A DNA stretch of 64,000 bases from Venturia oleaginea (Eukaryota; Ascomycota; Dothideomycetes; Venturiales; Venturiaceae): NCBI GenBank assembly GCA_013176395.1, contig JABMLP010000021.1:930001-994000 (forward strand). The letters are read 5' to 3'. Each line of letters begins with the position of its first letter. Positions within the stretch are counted from its first letter, which is position 1. Shown one piece after another: positions 1 through 11,129 of the stretch. The translations under genes were made by a program, and so were the position numbers. The notes beneath the pieces are model-generated. The model searched no databases. It was not told where the DNA came from and saw only the letters and a program-made list of their open reading frames with translations.

Positions 1-88
1 ATCCCAACTCAACATGGGCAACGACCGCGGACACGCAAAGATCCTGCAAGAAGCCACAGTGGCGTTGCAGGGGAACGGAACATAGCCA

Positions 89-397
89 GTGGCCTTTAGA
101 GATATGGTGAAGAAAGAGTCGCAATATTGGCGGCTGCTCAAGGACTGGCTCGAGAAATACGGTCTGGATGCGTCGTTGCTGGATATTACTTCACAGACGA
201 CTCTAGATCATGATTTTTCTGCGCTTCGGACACCGCTGTTGGGGAAGGATTGGTGCGCCGAGGAATGGAGCATGCATTTGGATCCAATTGCTGCGGTTGG
301 GACTGGTGGGGTGGGCTATAGACCCGGGCTTAGTAGGTGTACGCATGTGCGGGGCAATGAGGTGGGTTGTAGGTATTGCGCCATGCCGACTACTTAG
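89..397 (+). CDS. possible 3' end of an unidentified gene
   Basis: An open frame of about 100 codons runs to a stop at 397. It has no good ATG at its 5' end: the first in-frame ATG is at about 104, and the same frame continues upstream past a TAG at 83-85 to the window edge. The residues are mixed charged and aromatic (Lys-Lys-Glu-Ser-Gln-Tyr-Trp near the start), which looks more like protein than noise, but I recognise no family. It may be the last exon of a gene that begins outside the window, or a relic broken by the TAG. Confidence 0.2.
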   Translation: MAFRDMVKKESQYWRLLKDWLEKYGLDASLLDITSQTTLDHDFSALRTPLLGKDWCAEEWSMHLDPIAAVGTGGVGYRPGLSRCTHVRGNEVGCRYCAMPTT

Positions 398-980
398 CCG
401 AGACTCTTCAGTTCTACTAGTTAGATAGTTCTTGGTCGGGGACTGCAGGGTGATTGGGATGAGGAAGGTAGTTGTGTAATTTTGTAATATAGATTGTGCT
501 GGATAGTCATTCGATAGGTGTGAGTATGGCTCTGCTCATGATCTAGGATGTGAATATGCTGACATCTGAAATGTAGATATTAGATATTTACGTACTTGTT
601 TTAGATCTGTATGTTTACTAGGTCAGTTAATTATTTCGTAGTAGATGGGATGTACATCTACAACTACTTTGATATATTCCCCGTTCCTACATAGGACTGT
701 GAGATCTAACGTATTCAACTGTACCCAAGTATAATTATCTAGGAAAGCTTATAAGCCAGGAACTCGTAGCTACTTACAATGCGATTATAATGTAGAAAGT
801 CTTTTCACGATATATCATCATATCGCAATTAAAGATATTGGGTATGTGAAATTATTCAGTTTGATTGGTAAGTATGTCAACATCCCAACTCCTCCCTAGA
901 TCTAACCTATCTCAGATCAACCATTCGCTTAAACCCGATACTATCCATCCCCTCGATGAAGACGTGTAAAGTAATCGTCA
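398..980. other. AT-rich intergenic stretch
   Basis: No open frame with coding character and no recognisable RNA or repeat. The sequence is AT-rich with scattered TATATA-like words. Confidence 0.5.
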
Positions 981-2592
981 TTAGACACTCTGCTCCTTCT
1001 CCTTCTCCCCATCCCCATCCCCGCTATGTATTAACCTCATATTCCCGTCAAAGACCGGCACTACACTCCCATTCCCATATGTCTCTTCAAATTTCTTCAG
1101 TAGACCTTCTGGCACTGCCTGGGGTATACTAGCAACAGCCCTCCTCTTCCATGTCCCCTGCATACTGAATGCCCATTCCAACCACGCGGCACTTTCGTGT
1201 ACACTACTCTTTGAATCGAGGTAGGTTCCTGAGACCATGAGGGTGGAGGCGATGTCGTAGGCTATGTTGTGCTCGAGCCAGTCGGCGTATTTCGTGGGGG
1301 TATTGGTTTTGAGGAGGGTTTTTGCGCGGTCGAGGAAGGTCTTTGCGCTGACGGTTACTGGCTGGGAGAGGGTTAGTAATCTGCTTCGGATTGCGTGATT
1401 GGGAGATCCATTTGATGTTGACATTCTAAGGAGGCATTTATATTGACGTGGAATTGGGGTTTGACTTTGAAAAGAGTGGGGTAGAAGGGGAATTGGTTGG
1501 CTTACCGGAGAAGCTGGTTCGCCATCGGAGACCAATCCAGCTGGTATGGACGCGGGGATCGTAGTATCTTGCTGTGGCAATTGTGGAGGCATAGCATTGG
1601 AGACTCGTCTCGGCTGCTCTTGGGACTGGCCATTCCGCTGACTCTGCGACTCTCCTCGTGGGCGCTTCTGCGACGGCTCTTCCTCACTCTGCTTTATCTG
1701 ACTTCTGGGCTGACTCGGTGAGTCCCGTTGCTGGCACTTCTGGGACGGCTTCTTCTCGTTCTGCTCCTCGACAGGGAGAGATTGAAACTCGCTTGAAGAC
1801 GGAGTGTCGCGCCGCGAGCGCTTCCGGGGCGGGAGTTCTTCTGCCTGTCTCTCGACCGGAGGCTGTCGGAGTTGACTTGGGGCTGTGATGATGATGGTAA
1901 TGGACAGGGTGACCATGTTGCCCATTCTGATAAAAGCCCTGGTTCTGCTGAGTGGGAGAAGTACCCGACTGACGTCTCGCCACCAGGTGTGACTGCTGCA
2001 TCATGTCGTCCTGGGCGAAGGCATATTGGAGCGATTGAGTCGCGGCCTGGGAAGGATACAGACTGTGGAAGGCAGGGCTTTCATAGGAGACAACAAGGCC
2101 AGCATCATGGTTCTGGTCGAATTGGTTTTGCCAATGGGCAGCTTGAGGGCTCTGGTCTACAGCCTGGTCAAGTTGGCGCTGGTGTAGTAGTCGTTTGACT
2201 TCTTGTAGGGCTTTACTCACAAGTTCCTCATCTTCCGCTGGAAGGCCGGGTGTGTGTGACTGCTGTTCCTGGAAAGAATTGTGTGGCGCCTGGTGAGCGT
2301 ATAGATGGCTCGTCGAAAGAAGGCCATTGGTTTCGGGCGGCCGCTCGATGAAGAGAGGATTCGTGTACTGATTGATGCTCGGCGGCGTCATTCCTACTGG
2401 CACAAATTTCTGAGACTGGTACAACTGGGTAGGTGGAGGTGGATATATATGCGTATTTTTGTCGCTCGTGGAAGCGCCATTAGCCAACGCGCTGACTTCA
2501 GCAGATGGGGTTGATGGCGGAAGTTCTGATATATGTGAGGTATTTGCTACCGCGTCGTCGCGTGGACCAGACACCTTCTGTTGAGAATTCAT
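981..2592 (-). CDS. Gln/Pro/Ser-rich low-complexity protein, likely nuclear
   Basis: The gene reads leftward from ATG 2592-2590. The N-terminal half is Gln-, Pro-, Ser- and His-rich and disordered (TPPSINQYTNP, a His run near residue 230). The C-terminal frame (down to the stop at 981) holds a basic PPRKRSRR stretch that looks like a nuclear localisation signal, then Gln/Ser/Pro repeats, then a more ordered region of about 120 residues from LDRAKTLL to the end. The two halves are in different frames and overlap at 1684-1925, so a small intron or a frameshift joins them. A GTCAGT donor at 1973 and CACAG acceptor ending at 1883 (91 nt) restores the frame, but this is inferred. I recognise no named family; transcription- or chromatin-related is only a guess from composition. 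Confidence 0.5.
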
Positions 2593-2837
2593 GTGGGTGA
2601 GATGAGTTTCCTTCTTTATAAGTCAGTTGAGTTTAGCTTTCAACAAGTTTGACTGTCCGGGCGTGGTTACCCTCACTTGAATTTGGCTGTTTGGCTAACG
2701 ATGTGTTACCTCTAAACACTCTTTTGCCTGTCGGCAAGGCATCGAGTTGAGTTGCGAACCTTTCCTAGGCTTCAACACACGGTTTACGAGGCAAAGACCC
2801 GGACGAATCTTGGCACAGCTGGCTAACACAAACTAAT

Positions 2838-2970
2838 TCGAGGGCCTTGATTTCACTACGGAATTTTTGGAAAACGATCGCAAGAGCCAAGTTAGACCAA
2901 AGTCGTGTCATAAGTGCCTGGATAGGAGGAAGATTGCCAGAAATTTGGCAAGCTCAATCCTGACTCGTTG
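2838..2970. repeat. diverged copy of the ~85-bp hairpin repeat
   Basis: The left arm near 2848 and the right arm near 2936-2970 (ATTGCCAGAAATTTGG...) resemble the arms of the dispersed hairpin family described at 63768, with a longer loop. It lies directly beside the copy at 2976. Confidence 0.35.
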
Positions 2971-2975
2971 TCTCC

Positions 2976-3060
2976 ATCTGAGATCGAAGTTGATGAAATT
3001 CTGGTGGTTTTGAGATCTGAGAATTGCCAAAGAATTATCGACATTAATCTGGATTCGCAG
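2976..3060. repeat. hairpin repeat copy
   Basis: The left arm CTGAGATCGAAGTTGATG is followed by a loop of about 25 bases and the right arm beginning TTGCCAAAGAATTATCGAC, ending near GGATTCG. The arms are imperfect reverse complements and match the family found at nine other places in the window. A short open frame at 2968-3177 crosses it and is not a gene. Confidence 0.6.
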
Positions 3061-3289
3061 ATGCTAGGCTTCGTTGAGAGTCTTGAGATGAAAGCCCGAT
3101 GTGCCTGCTATTCTTCCATATTACATGACATACACGCCATGCTGATCAGTTCCGCCATATACCAGTATAAACCATGATTTCATTGAGGTAGTTATCCTTC
3201 ATACTCCATTTCCAGGTCCAGATAACACAACCGGCAACTATGTATTCTTAAAGAGACAGATTTTCACAACACTTCAACAATGTATTTTG

Positions 3290-4072
3290 TTACTTCTTAA
3301 CCGCAGCCGTGGCATTGTGTAGGTAGGGGGATGAGTCTCCGTGCCAACAATCACCTATGGCGTGATGTATGCAGGGAATCCGTCCTCGCACGTCGTTCGT
3401 ATCAGTTCTGGAAGCTCCAAACCTACCAAAGCTAATTGTGGATGGACTGGAGAAAGCGCTCGTACTAGAAGACAAAGGATTGAATCCAGATAGGCCACCG
3501 TTTGGCTGCGAAGCTGTTGTTGTGGGGAAAATGCTCGTACTGGAAGACCAAACGGTCCCGAACAGGCCACCTGAAAGCTGAGAGGCTGTGGACGCCAGGA
3601 CGAGAGGAGAAGTACTAATTCCGAAAAGTCCTCCAGAAGGCTGCGAAGCTGTGGACGCTAGGGCGACTGTAGAAGAACCGAACCCAAACAGGCCGGTAAA
3701 AGACTTCGAGGTTGTTGAAACAGGGGCAAACACTGACCGACCGCTGAGTGGTTGCGAATTTGTGGACGCTAGAGGAGAAGTAGAGGAACCCTGACCAAAA
3801 AGACCTTTGGGAGGTTGCGAGGCTGTGGAATCTGTGGCCGTGATAGGAACGCCAAATATGTTCGACATCTTGACAGAAGTCGATTTGACAGTAGATCCGA
3901 ACACGATTTCGGATGGCTCAGAAGCTGTGGATGCCGTTGTGACGGTAGGAACGCTAGATGGGTTCGATGTCTTGGCGGGAGCAGATTCGACTTCAGCAAG
4001 GAGAGATGCGAACGGATTTGGAGCAAGCGAAGGAGCGATTTCTGCCTTGAAAGCTGGACTGGAACTGGCCAA
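3290..4072 (-). CDS. FG-repeat protein with degenerate CCCH finger (5' end unresolved)
   Basis: The reading frame on the minus strand encodes repeated GLFG/FG units separated by Ser/Thr/Ala spacers (about residues 55-220), as in nucleoporins that bind transport receptors. The last 30 residues contain C-x7-C-x5-S-x3-H, the spacing of a CCCH zinc finger with the third Cys changed to Ser. FG repeats plus a CCCH finger recall the mRNA-export nucleoporin Nup42/Rip1 type, although there the finger is N-terminal. There is no ATG: the frame opens after an in-frame TAA just upstream of 4072. A 5' exon must be spliced on (an acceptor CCAG lies at about 4068) or the gene is broken. Upstream candidate exon sequence lies at 4080-4386 but I could not fix the junction. 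Confidence 0.4.
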   Translation of the reverse strand: MASSSPAFKAEIAPSLAPNPFASLLAEVESAPAKTSNPSSVPTVTTASTASEPSEIVFGSTVKSTSVKMSNIFGVPITATDSTASQPPKGLFGQGSSTSPLASTNSQPLSGRSVFAPVSTTSKSFTGLFGFGSSTVALASTASQPSGGLFGISTSPLVLASTASQLSGGLFGTVWSSSTSIFPTTTASQPNGGLSGFNPLSSSTSAFSSPSTISFGRFGASRTDTNDVRGRIPCIHHAIGDCWHGDSSPYLHNATAAVKK

Positions 4073-4608
4073 TTAAAATGGTCCCGAGAGCAACGAAGCA
4101 AAGCCGAATTTCTCGCGATAGCATTTGGTATCGTGTTGGGCGTGACAATGGTAATTGCTGCAGACATGGTACTCGAGAGAGAAATCGGGAGTTGGGTGCT
4201 TATCATGCACTCGAAAGAGATATTTGAGGTCTTAATATTATCACCCTCGCCGACTTGGACCTCAACGATACCGCTTCCCCATCTGTTCTCACTGTTAGTC
4301 CCACGGCGGTTACGAGGCTGGAAAACTCTTGCGGAAATCAATGGTGGCGCGCTAATTACTTTCGCTTTCGATTGCAGACTGGGCATATAGAATGTGCTGA
4401 TGAAGCCATCCTTAAATTTTGGATACGGGATGAATTCTTGTTGTTGCGAGGATGAAGTGAATGAGGTCGCGACGAATTGTAGAGATAGTACTCACGTGCC
4501 CGTAGCATGATTGGTCGATTCAAAACGCGCTAATTCAGGGTCTCATCTCCCTATACTATAGTCACTAGTCATGCGTCGACCAAGAAAAGAAGGTGAGCGT
4601 CGACAACA

Positions 4609-5923
4609 ATGTCGCGTTCTACGGATGCCGGCCATTTCTTCCAGACTACGTGAGTTTCTCGTACCGGAGATATATCAGTTCTAACTCTTCCAGTGCCGCT
4701 CTCTCAGAAACCGCCCGCAAGTCCAAGAAATCCAAAAACAAGTCCGGTAATCCCATAAAACTCCCCTCCAAAATCCTCGCCCTTTGCGCAGATCCCGACG
4801 ACGACGGTGCCATATATGCCGCTGAAGCAGCTGGGACAGTGAAGAGAGTAGTTTTGGAAGTAGGTAGGATGTCCTTGCCATCGAATAGCCTGGAAGGGAA
4901 GAGTTGACGCTGATTATTGATCAGACGGGAACGATATCGCATACATATCGACCTAATACCTCTCAATTAGCACCTCTAACATGCCTTTCTATCGGAGGAA
5001 ACCCTGGGGGACGAAAGCTATACGCAGGATGCTGGGATAAGCACATATACTGCTGGGACATTGGAGGGAGTTCTGTCACCAGCACGGCAATAAAGCGCTT
5101 GTCTGGACACACAGATTTTGTTAAGGCAGTTTTAATCATAAATTTGGATGGGAAAGAACTACTTGTCTCTGCCTCTGCGGACGCAACATTGATAGTCTGG
5201 GATCCATCCACGGACATCCGTCTCACGATCCTCAAAGGCCATTCCCGCGGTGTTCAAACACTGGCCCTCGAAACCATTGAGTCCTCCGCAGAAAACAACC
5301 AATTCGCTACGATCTTCAGCGGCGACAGCAATCGCGAGATAAGACGGTGGCACATCAGCTCCACCTCCTCTTTCGAAATCCCCACAATCGGCCCCACAGA
5401 CGCAGAAGCAACATCCTTAGACATCGATCCCTTAGTCGTCCACGAAACGAGTATCTACACCCTCCTGTTCGACTCCAACCTCGACCTCTACACCGCCAGC
5501 GCCGACAAATCCGCCAAAGTTCTCGCCAGAAACAGAAATTGGGAGGCAGATACCACGCTCACGCACCCAGATTTCGTGCGCGACATTGCCATTGATGAGC
5601 AAGGAGGGTGGATCATAACGGCATGTCGAGATGAGGAAGTAAGAGTTTGGGATTCGGGGACGGGAGAGCTACATCATGTTTATTCTGGACATTATGAAGA
5701 GGTTACTGATTTGATTGTGCTGCCAAGTGCGAAAGCGGTAAGTGTTAGTATTGATGGAACGGTTAGGGTGTGGAGTCTGAAACCGCAGGATCTGGAGCGG
5801 GCAAGGGAGGCTACGCGATCGGAAGCTGTGGAAGAGGTTGAGGAAAAGAAAGCCGAAAAGAAGTCACTTATGACGGCAGAGGAAGAAGCGGAGTTGGCTG
5901 AGTTGATGGATGATAGTGATTAA
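4609..5923 (+). CDS. WD40-repeat protein, three exons
   Basis: Proposed structure: 4609-4649, 4694-4859, 4904-5923. The first intron (44 nt) has GTGAGT, a CTAAC branch and TTCCAG; the second (44 nt) begins GTAGGT and restores the frame of the long 3' exon, although its branch site is weak. The protein (about 408 aa) begins MSRSTDAGHFF, has a Lys/Ser-rich segment near residue 25, then about seven WD-like blades with repeat endings such as GCWDKHIYCWD, ASADATLIVWD, CRDEEVRVWD and SIDGTVRVWS. It ends in an acidic tail (EEEAELAELMDDSD). WD40 propellers are protein-interaction scaffolds; I cannot assign the complex. A start at 4593 is disfavoured because it reads through the first intron. Confidence 0.75.
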
Positions 5924-6300
5924 GTATATTGATGCTAATTCTGGTGTGCACGAAGCATTGCACACCTGATCCAAGTCTCGTCTGCCTTCCATGTTCCCTT
6001 GGTCGTGATGTTGTTGTGTTAGGTCTGCTTATGTTGTCGGCTGAAATCTCGTTAGTTGCGCATGCCTTCACTATCAGTATGATGAACTCACCTCAGATTC
6101 GAGTCGAATGTCATTGATCATTAGGAATATCGATGTTGTGGTATGTATGCCTGTAACCTTTTGTTCTGAATTATTCTTGGTATTCGAGAAAGATGGCGGG
6201 TAAAGAGACTTACTTCGAATCGACTGGAAACTCCTTGTGTATTGGGTGTTCTGACAAGTGTACTCGTTGATGGGATTGTTAATGCTCGGATCAAATAGGG
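5924..6300. other. intergenic, nothing recognised
   Basis: Spacer between the WD40 gene and the decayed 2EXR copy. No convincing frame or repeat is seen. Confidence 0.4.
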
Positions 6301-6356
6301 ATTGGCCTTTTGGGGGAATCAGTCTCTGATGGTAAGTGTCTATCCTGTTGTTAGCA

Positions 6357-7090
6357 TCAAGACACTTGATCCGATAAAGAAAGGGGAAGGCTTACTTGTG
6401 TTTCAGTCGTCAGAATGAGACCTTTTTTGATGGCGATCGACCCACCTGCCAATTCATGCTTTGCGTGCCAGTCTGATCTCGTTGAACCTCTGGTAAGCCT
6501 CCAAATTGTCCTGCTCGACTTTCTGCGGTGTCTCTCCGGTCCATACTTTGCCAACCTTGTATTGAAGTTGAGGAACTCGAAGATGGTTTTCAAACCTCGC
6601 ATCGATAGCGAAAAGCTCCTCGAAATGCTTCAGCCTTGCCTATACTTGGAAGCAGTCATTAAGATAGAGCACGTGTGGTATATGAAGTGTCATGCCCCCG
6701 AGGTTGGCAAAGTCGAGCAGAACTTGCTGGCAGACGCTACTGAACCATGGCTGGAAAGGGAGAAGCATGATGGAGTCCTTAGCCTAGCTAATATGGACTT
6801 TACGAACGTAAACGGCATGTCCAGACGGCATGAGACGTTTATGTTCTTGACTGGCCCAAAAGTACGTGGACAACTCAAGCTTAATCTCTTTGTAAACAAC
6901 CTCGACACCTTCTGCCTAGACTTGAGTATTGGTTTGCAGCAGTATTGGTCCTCCTCTTTCGGTGTGCAGCTTCTGTCTGCGCTCTTGATAAGAACGCTTG
7001 GTGCTGGACTGAAAATAGTATGAGTATACTATGTCCCTCAACTCGCGAGGCAGATCCGGGAAGCGGAAGACTTGGCGTTGACGTTTTTTT
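6357..7090 (-). pseudogene. decayed 2EXR/F-box-like gene copy
   Basis: Read leftward from about 7080, one frame gives FPDLPRELRDIVYSYYF, the conserved N-terminal signature of fungal 2EXR proteins (LPxELRxxIY). This frame ends in a stop after LLQTNTQV. A neighbouring frame then continues VVYKEIKLEL and HAVYVRKVHIS, the usual next block, and again meets a TAG. Further fragments follow to about 6357. At least one frameshift and two stops separate the blocks, so it is not a working gene. It lies in tandem with a second 2EXR gene (7126-11126) that is split by a transposon, so the locus held two copies. Family function is poorly known. Confidence 0.6.
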
Positions 7091-7125
7091 TTCAAGGCTT
7101 ATCGTTCTTTGACGAGCTATCTTAG

Positions 7126-7556
7126 TTAGCAGACAAAATCATCAAGCATCTGATCGAAGAGCTTAATTCTGTGTTCAAAGTTGTTGTCTTTGATGATCTC
7201 CCAAAGACTCTTCCACTCCTTCCACATCGGCTCTCGACCCAGTCTGTTAGTTGCCCTGGTCATGACGACAGGAAAATGTAGAGAATCAAGATGGATAAGT
7301 CTTGTTGATGATTCGTTGCAGATGCACCATATGAAGTCTTTCATCTATTTGATGCGATGCTGTTCCAGAGGCATTTGCTCTGCTTGGAAACGGAGTCGAA
7401 TGTGCTGCACATATGAAGCATACTGTGGTGCTAGATCTGGTAGGATCGGCGTTTCTGTATGAAGATTTCTGGGGTAGTGTCTGAACCTTATGCGTTTGTA
7501 GAGCAAAATACCCGTTTCTTCATGAACTCGTCGACAGGTTGACATGAGCGAAGAGG
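7126..7556 (-). pseudogene. C-terminal half of 2EXR gene split by hAT insertion
   Basis: Minus-strand reading gives STCRRVHEETGILLYKRIRF, the typical second block of 2EXR/F-box-like proteins, then about 110 further residues to a stop at 7126. A single in-frame TAG at 7347-7345 interrupts it; CAG to TAG would be one C-to-T change of the kind left by RIP. The upstream edge coincides exactly with the end of the hAT element and its target duplication (7549-7556). Joining this piece to the piece at 10938-11126 restores one open frame across the junction. Confidence 0.75.
7549..7556. repeat. left 8-bp target duplication of hAT element
   Basis: CGAAGAGG lies immediately outside the CAGTG terminus. 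The right-hand partner at 10938-10945 is CGAGGAGG, one transition different. Eight-base duplications are the hallmark of hAT insertion. Confidence 0.75.
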
Positions 7557-7583
7557 CAGTGATGTAGATAGACTAGACAGACA
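7557..7583 (+). repeat. hAT left terminal inverted repeat
   Basis: Begins CAGTGATGTAGATAGACTAG. Two mismatches against the right terminus over 27 bases. Confidence 0.8.
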
Positions 7584-7935
7584 AACAGACAGACAGACGG
7601 ACTTGGGACAACAGGGGGGTCTAGATGGAGCAGATGTCCACCAATCAAGGTCCAGATATTGGCTTGGCATGTCTGTATAGCGCTGTTTTTGGTGGTGGGT
7701 GCGGAGGTAGTGGATTTTGGCGTGGATTTTAGCGAGGATAATAGACATTGGCGTGGATTTAGCGAGGAATCTACGCTAATATCTTCGGCTTTGCAAGCGA
7801 TTGGTTACTTAGAATATACTGAAAAATCCAGCTCAGGGGCAGCCAAAAACCTCGCCGGCGTGGACTTTAATATTATGAGTTATCGAACCCTCCAGATCGC
7901 TCGAATTTGAACATCTTTTCAATTGCGTTACAACA

Positions 7936-10754
7936 ATGCCTGCGCCGGGAGGACGAGGGCGAGGTAGCTCTCAAGCGTCTCAATCTCAAACTCAGCGTTC
8001 TACCGCTTCTGGCCGTGTCAGTACTCAACCTTCTATATTCGATAATTCATCAACTATCCTCGGCGACGATGAGGCTATCGATTCTGGCCTAGTTACCGGT
8101 AATAAACGCAAACGGAGAGTCACAAAAACCCGGAAAGTTGGCAACCACACAGTTACCTTTACCTCAAGTGAAGGTGAGCCTTCTGCCGATAACCAGAATC
8201 CAGTATCACAACCTTTAGATAATGTCTATATGCGCAGAACCTACAAAATCGAGGGTATCAACTACCGCCGGCGGGATGACATTGTCTTGAGGCGTGAAAG
8301 GAAGAAGAAACTTACCTCTACTATTGCTGCTACTGCAATGGTGAGAACGGCGAAAAAACAAAGTCTCCATTTACCCTCGATATTACCCACGGTCATACTC
8401 ACGCCCTCACTCATTGGCGCACCAAACACGGCGTTAATGTCAATGGTAATGAGATCCTAAAATGCAACGCGTTGCAGCAGTTGGCGGACCAGGCGGCCAA
8501 CACCAAAGTTGTAAACGGGATGCGCAAACTTATTTGGCGCGATAATTTTGAGCTCTTCAAGTTGCTCCTCATCCGCTGGATTGTGTATTGTCATATCGCC
8601 ATCTCGATGGTAGATAACCTCTACTTCTTAGCCTTTTTGAAGCATCTGAACGCGCCATATGTTGCATATTTGGCTAGGAGGTACACGGTACGGAGTTGGA
8701 TAATGGCTGAATATGCGAAGCGTAAAAAATGGCTCCAGCGAGATATGAGGAGGGCAAGGTAAGTCGATCTTCTACTCGCGATTTAGTTACTATACTAAAG
8801 CTCATAGAGATCGAATATTCACTTAACCTTTGACTTATGGACCTCTCCAAACTCCTATGCAATCATTGCAGTCAACGCTCACTACATTGACCACCAAGGG
8901 CGGCGCCAGATCAAGCTTTTAGCCCTCCGTGAGCTCATTGGCGAGCACTCAGGCGAGAATATGGCGGCTTTGTTACTCCGGTTCATAAGGACTACAAGAT
9001 ATGGAGGAGAGTTGGCTTCTTTGTGACCGATAATGCGGCTTCAAACGATGTCTGTATCGACATTATACTGCGTAGGCTCTACCCAGAAATGACTAAGGAG
9101 CAGAGAGGGCGTAGGAGACTGCGCTGTATCGGTCACATCATCAATTTATCAGCCCAAGTCCTCATATTAGGTGACGCTGCGGAGAAGGACTTACGCGATT
9201 TGGATCCCTACAACCTCAACGGCGACTTCTCTTCAATTGCAGCTGCCTGGCGCAAGAAAGGAGTGATTGGCAAGGTCCATAACATAGTGAAGTATATTCG
9301 GATGACGCCTCAAAGCCGGCAGGAGTTTGGGCGGTGTTTGAGTACAGTTGCGAGCGAGATCAAGTGGAATACCCACCATGTATAAGTTCAGGATTGTCGC
9401 GATATTCCCCACTTTTCGAGCGTTTCAGCCAATTAGAAGGCTGCGATTGCAATCTCATCAGATCTCCTCGCCGCAACCTAGAACTATTCCCTAGCTAATA
9501 TATTCTTTCAGCTATACAATCCAACGCAACACGATGGAACTCGTACTTTGAGTCTATCAATCGCTTCCTCAATTGTCGCAGCCGTATTGAGCTGTTCTGT
9601 AACACCCATATTCCTACGCAGCCTCGTTCAAAGGGCGTCAACGACGATAAACTGCTCTCTACCGATTGGAACCTCCTCGAAACACTACAATCTTGTCTTC
9701 AAGTCTTTCATGAAGCCACGTTAACTACTGAAGGCAACAGAGGGAGCCGATTTCTTCGAAAATGGTACACTACAATGGATAAATTGAGGAGGAGGATCTC
9801 GTACTTTCAAGGCAAATTCGAGGATGCTTCTAGCAGATCTGGTCATCCCCATTACGGGATATTGGCCAAATGGTGTACGGATTCTCACACCAAGATCTCT
9901 GAATATTGGGGAAAGACTTCCGAATCTCCAGCTTACTTTGCTGCCATTCTGCTGGATCCTGCGCGAAAATCCCTATGGTTTGAGCCTAATTGGCCGGATC
10001 TCAATGAAGTTTATGATATCAAGGTCAAGAAACCCGTCACCAAACTATGGGAAGAAGAATACAAAGGCCGCTATTCTACAGGCGGTGATCCCCCAATCGA
10101 CCCTCTATTTGCATTACGACGAGAGCGTACAGGCCTAGTAATGAAGATGACACTCAATGGGGTTCATTTGTGTCTTATGATAACAACTACTGGCACCTGG
10201 ATGACGATTTCGAAACCTCAACGGCTCCCCGGGTTACTGATCGCTTTGAACATTACTGTGGTTCTAATTTAACGCCTACCGACGCCCTCAGTTACTGGAA
10301 CAACCACTATCTTGTTGAGCCAGATCTCGCGAGGTTTGCGTATGATATGTTGGCAATGCCTCTGATGTCTGACGAATGTGAGCGTACATTTTCGAGCGCC
10401 AAACACCTTATATCTGACTCTCGCAATCGGCTCAATATGGACCTCATTGAGGCCAATGAATGTCTCAAAAACTGGTTTGGAAGGCCTCATTCTATTGATG
10501 ACATTACCCTCGATAAAGCTGTTGTTGAAGAGACTGTTGACCTCAGCCCTGAGGCTCAAGGTCAGCGCGATATCGATGATGAGATTCAGCGCAATGAGGC
10601 TGGTATTACATTGGTGATGCAGGATATCAAGGTACAGTTTAATGAGGATAAAGCCTCTATTCAAAACGGATGCACTGAAGAATCCAGCGGTGAAGAGGAT
10701 GGTTGCGAAGGCATTACTATCGTAAATGGGGAGGTTGTTATTGAGGACGATTGA
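7936..10754 (+). pseudogene. hAT transposase pseudogene
   Basis: Starts at ATG 7936 with a Gly/Arg/Ser/Gln-rich leader. A frame change near 8310 is needed to reach a BED-type zinc finger (CCYCN...HALTHWRTKHG). The next block, 8472-8762, has the fungal hAT signature of a Leu-rich stretch with RWIVYCHIA and ends at a genuine-looking 49-nt intron (GTAAGT ... TACTAAAG ... ATAG, about 8760-8808). It continues as TFDLWTSPNSYAII; a one-base loss near 8967 shifts into VGFFVTDNAASND (D of the catalytic core). A possible second intron lies at 9380-9511. The end (about 10130 onward, again shifted) is the hAT dimerisation domain: LSYWNNHYLVEPDLARFAYD and SDECERTFSSAKHLIS. At least three frameshifts make it inactive. 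Confidence 0.8.
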
Positions 10755-10910
10755 GACTTGTAATTTATCGTATACAACACCAAAACCCCTTCTATCACCA
10801 CCTTCTGCAATGACCTTGGCAGACACGGCCTTGGCAGACAGATAACAGACAGATATCCTTGGATATCTGCATGTTTTAGGTGGACAGACCGGATATGGCT
10901 GTCGTATCTG

Positions 10911-10937
10911 TGTCTGTCTAGTCTATTTACTTCACTG
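10911..10937 (-). repeat. hAT right terminal inverted repeat
   Basis: Reverse complement begins CAGTGAAGTAAATAGACTAG and pairs with 7557-7583. Confidence 0.8.
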
Positions 10938-11126
10938 CGAGGAGGTATTGCTGGGCGTTGGTGTTCCGCAACGGTATCGCGGTCCAGTCCGCATACGAGG
11001 TCCACGGTCTATCTCGTATGGCCAAATAGAACGAAAGCAAAAATGGTAAATCATATCTCGCAGCTCGCGAAGCAGATTAAGAATGCTTAGGCCAGGAAGA
11101 CGCTTTTCGGCAGCGCGCCAATTGAG
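10938..11126 (-). pseudogene. N-terminal half of 2EXR gene split by hAT insertion
   Basis: Minus-strand translation gives LSILNLLRELRDMIYHFCF, the 2EXR N-terminal signature, and runs open up to the transposon edge at 10938 (ending PTPSNTSS). After removal of the element and one target duplication the frame continues directly into LMSTCRRVHEETG at 7548. The true start is unclear; an upstream frame with ATG at 11262 ends at 11077 and may be a separate exon or noise. Confidence 0.7.
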
Positions 11127-11129
11127 AAA

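Larger units (their letters stand above)
7557..10937 (+). mobile_element. hAT-superfamily DNA transposon, non-functional
   Basis: A 3381-bp element. Its terminal inverted repeats are 27 bp long and match at 25 positions (7557-7583 against the complement of 10937-10911); both start CAGTG, the canonical hAT terminus, and share TAGACTAGACAGACA. It is flanked by a near-perfect 8-bp target duplication. Inside lies a transposase reading frame in the plus direction with at least three frameshifts, so it cannot move by itself. A (CAGA)n-like run follows the left terminus. Near the right end, 10851-10870 is a hairpin around GATATCCTTGGATATC. The insertion interrupts a 2EXR gene on the opposite strand. 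Confidence 0.85.

Noticed and set aside
1426..1505. GTAAGC donor and TTAG acceptor that would define an 80-nt intron in the Gln-rich gene
   Set aside because: Removing it puts the well-formed C-terminal frame out of phase and meets a stop.
7560..7605. CAGACAGA microsatellite as an independent repeat
   Set aside because: It is part of the left terminus of the hAT element.
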